Assembly (NCBI GenBank): GCA_036874045.1
Contig: CM072345.1
Span: 6,969,501-7,033,500, forward strand
Source of the DNA: Cymodocea nodosa
Taxonomy: Eukaryota; Streptophyta; Magnoliopsida; Alismatales; Cymodoceaceae
Length of the DNA stretch: 64,000 nt
Direction of reading: 5' to 3'
The notes below the pieces were generated by a model. That model had not been told where the DNA came from, made no database searches, and saw nothing but the letters and a program-made list of their open reading frames with translations. Below are positions 62,422-64,000 of this stretch, in pieces. Made by a program: the position numbers and the translations under genes. How positions within the stretch are numbered: the stretch's first letter is position 1; the number at the start of each line of letters is the position of its first letter.

Positions 62422-62917
62422 AAGACAACTACATGAAGTGGATTGCTCACGTACGTACGTACGTACTTACTCTATGTAAAAAAATCGTCTTGGAATAGTT
62501 TCATATAAGAATTAAATCTAAACTAATATATGATAACTTTTTTCATTTATTATCAATTAATTTTAATGTAAAATTTCAACGTTGTATCAAAATTGAAGAA
62601 CTTCCCGTTTAGTCGTTGTTTAACGTACGTTCGCATGCTGCTGCACAAAGTCTCGTCTTCTCTATACGAACTCCATAGTCATACAATACAAGTAATTGTT
62701 TTTAATTATGCCAACAATAATGATCAACGTAGGGAAAATGATATATATGCTGAGATAAGTATTACATCAGCGTAAAAATCAAGAAAAGTTGTTTAGTTGA
62801 GTTGAAGTTATATTATTTTAATAACATAAATTAAACTGATTTTATTAAAAAAAGTTGAAAATTTTATTTTGACCGTAATCAACGTGCGTCCAAGTCTACC
62901 ATGGACCGAAGAAAACA
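62422..62917. repeat. Intergenic, with an (ACGT)n microsatellite
   Basis: 62449-62466 is ACGT repeated four and a half times. The rest is AT-rich and is the 3' flank of the P450 gene. Confidence 0.75.
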
Positions 62918-64000
62918 CTACTTCTCTTTCTCGATGGACCGAAGAAGAAGAGGAACGCCGTGGGCCGGGCGGAGCGTGAGCAGCCACTCGGGGGAATGCC
63001 TGTAGTCCGGCGAGAGGGAGATGGAGAACTCCCTGAGGACCAGGCTGAGCACAACCTTGTACTCCAGCCTGGTCAGGTTCCTTCCGACGCAGACCCTACC
63101 GCCGAAACCGAAGGGCAGGTACCCCATCCTGTGCTTGCACCCACCAACTTTGCCGCTGCGGTCTCCAAACCTCTCCGGCCTGAACTCGTCGGCGTCGTCG
63201 CCCCAGAGGGACCGGTCGTGGTGCATGCCCAGGGTGTCCACCCACATGTTGGTCCCCTTGGGGATGGTGACGTCGCCCACCCTGATATCCTCCCTCGCCT
63301 GCCTCTGGGAGTTCGGCGCCGGCGGGTAGAGGCGGAGGACTTCGTTCAGGACCCATTCCATCTGCATGCATGCACGTCCGTGATGTTGTTGTCAATGGAA
63401 AAAAGAAAAAAATCAACTTTTAAATAGAAGAAATTGCAAATTTCCCATTATTTCGTAATTAAACTGTAAATTTGTAATAATTTACAACAAGTAACAATGA
63501 CGTACCACATGATAGATTTCGCCAGAAACCAAATAATATATAGATTATGTAGAGTAACTTCTATTTGTAAAATTAATGCATAATCTCGTAATTTACAAAT
63601 GAAGTTTAAATGCCCCCTTTTGAATCTTGCAACTACTCATCGTTACCATTTTTTTAAAAAAAGATTGAAATTAAAGAATTTCCTTATATAGTTTTTTTTT
63701 TTTCTTTTAAACAGTTAAACTGCATCGGTATTTTTGTGAAAATTGCAGAAATCTGGGAAATATGTGACATGAATGGTCCGCATGTTATTTACGAATTAAG
63801 ATTAAGGACAGGAATGGGTGGTTGTAACGAAGAACCCGATCACGTACTTTCGTCAGTTTGGCAAGCACGTCGGAATCAAGCGGTCCTTCGCCGGAAGCCT
63901 CCACGACCTCGTCCCTGAGGTCCTTCTGCCACTCCGGATGCCGGGCCAAGAGCAGCAGTGTCCAAGTCAGAGCCAGCCCCGTGGTCTCGTGCCCGCCGAA
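62918..64000 (-). CDS. Cytochrome P450 (CYP72 clan), 3' part; 5' exons off the window
   Basis: Last exon 62918-63362, intron 63363-63847 (GT-AG), and the preceding exon 63848 to beyond 64000. Joined in frame they encode about 199 residues of the C-terminal half. Motifs in order: I-helix FGGHETTGLALTW (oxygen activation), EVLR (the K-helix ExxR), DEFRPERF (PERF), and heme loop PFGFGGRVCVGRN with the Cys ligand. The sequence SQRQAREDIRVGDVTIPKGT and the LSPDYRHSPEW tail resemble the CYP72 clan (families such as 714, 734, 735 and 749), whose members act on hormones and terpenoids in the ER. The family is not decided. Both exons are much richer in GC than the intron and flanks. Nothing in the visible part is broken. 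Confidence 0.93.

Noticed and set aside
62960..63427. A 155-codon ORF on the plus strand
   Set aside because: Antisense shadow of the GC-rich P450 exon, which has the heme and ExxR motifs.

Overview
This is a flowering-plant nuclear window dominated by decayed LTR retrotransposons. Evidence for a plant: Ty1/copia elements with initiator-Met-tRNA primer sites, a hAT transposon with the common plant GTGTCAAT-type ends, a spliced GPI-mannosyltransferase gene that reads like plant PIG-M/PNT1, and a GC-rich P450 gene of the plant CYP72 clan. The high GC of the P450 exons against an AT-rich background hints at a monocot, but this is weak.

Layout. 1-36093 is a nest of LTR elements. Element 1 (copia, +, <1-12142) sits inside the left LTR of element 3 (copia, -, <12143-30987). 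The gag of element 3 is also split by a solo LTR (17208-18289, target duplication GAGCT) and by a second solo LTR (18825-28882, ACTTT). That second solo LTR is itself split by element 2 (copia-derived, -, 19275-27710, TATTT). Element 3 lies in a further LTR relic (30988-31948), which lies beside the 3' end of an older element (31949-36093) whose LTR holds two more nested insertions. 36440-37652 is another solo LTR (AAAAT). 38445-39985 is a complete-ended hAT transposon with an 8-bp duplication (ACCAACTT) and a broken transposase. 40021-41030 is a GC-rich, gene-like fragment. 41035-49000 holds Ty3/gypsy remnants on either side of a gag-only copia relic (element 4). 49600-50220 is a degenerate minisatellite.

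Host genes. 51813-56106 is a four-exon PIG-M gene with all splice sites and reading frame intact. 57777-62421 is element 5, a small copia element (-). 62918 to the right edge is the 3' part of a P450 gene (-).

Most interesting: elements 1 and 2 belong to different LTR families but share a third, long open reading frame (ORF3) between pol and the 3' LTR. It has an RG-rich start, a roughly 50-residue repeated unit, an acidic linker, a conserved FYSNL...VLGLKNEG domain, a Q-rich stretch and a C-terminal helix. Element 2 has lost pol entirely but kept gag and ORF3. Both ORF3 copies stay in one frame for over 2 kb and are broken only by nonsense codons, nearly all TAG. Where the two copies can be compared, each stop replaces a Gln or Arg codon, as expected from deamination of methylated cytosine. 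Both copies also carry an AAACCCTA box just upstream of the ORF3 start, which suggests a promoter of its own.
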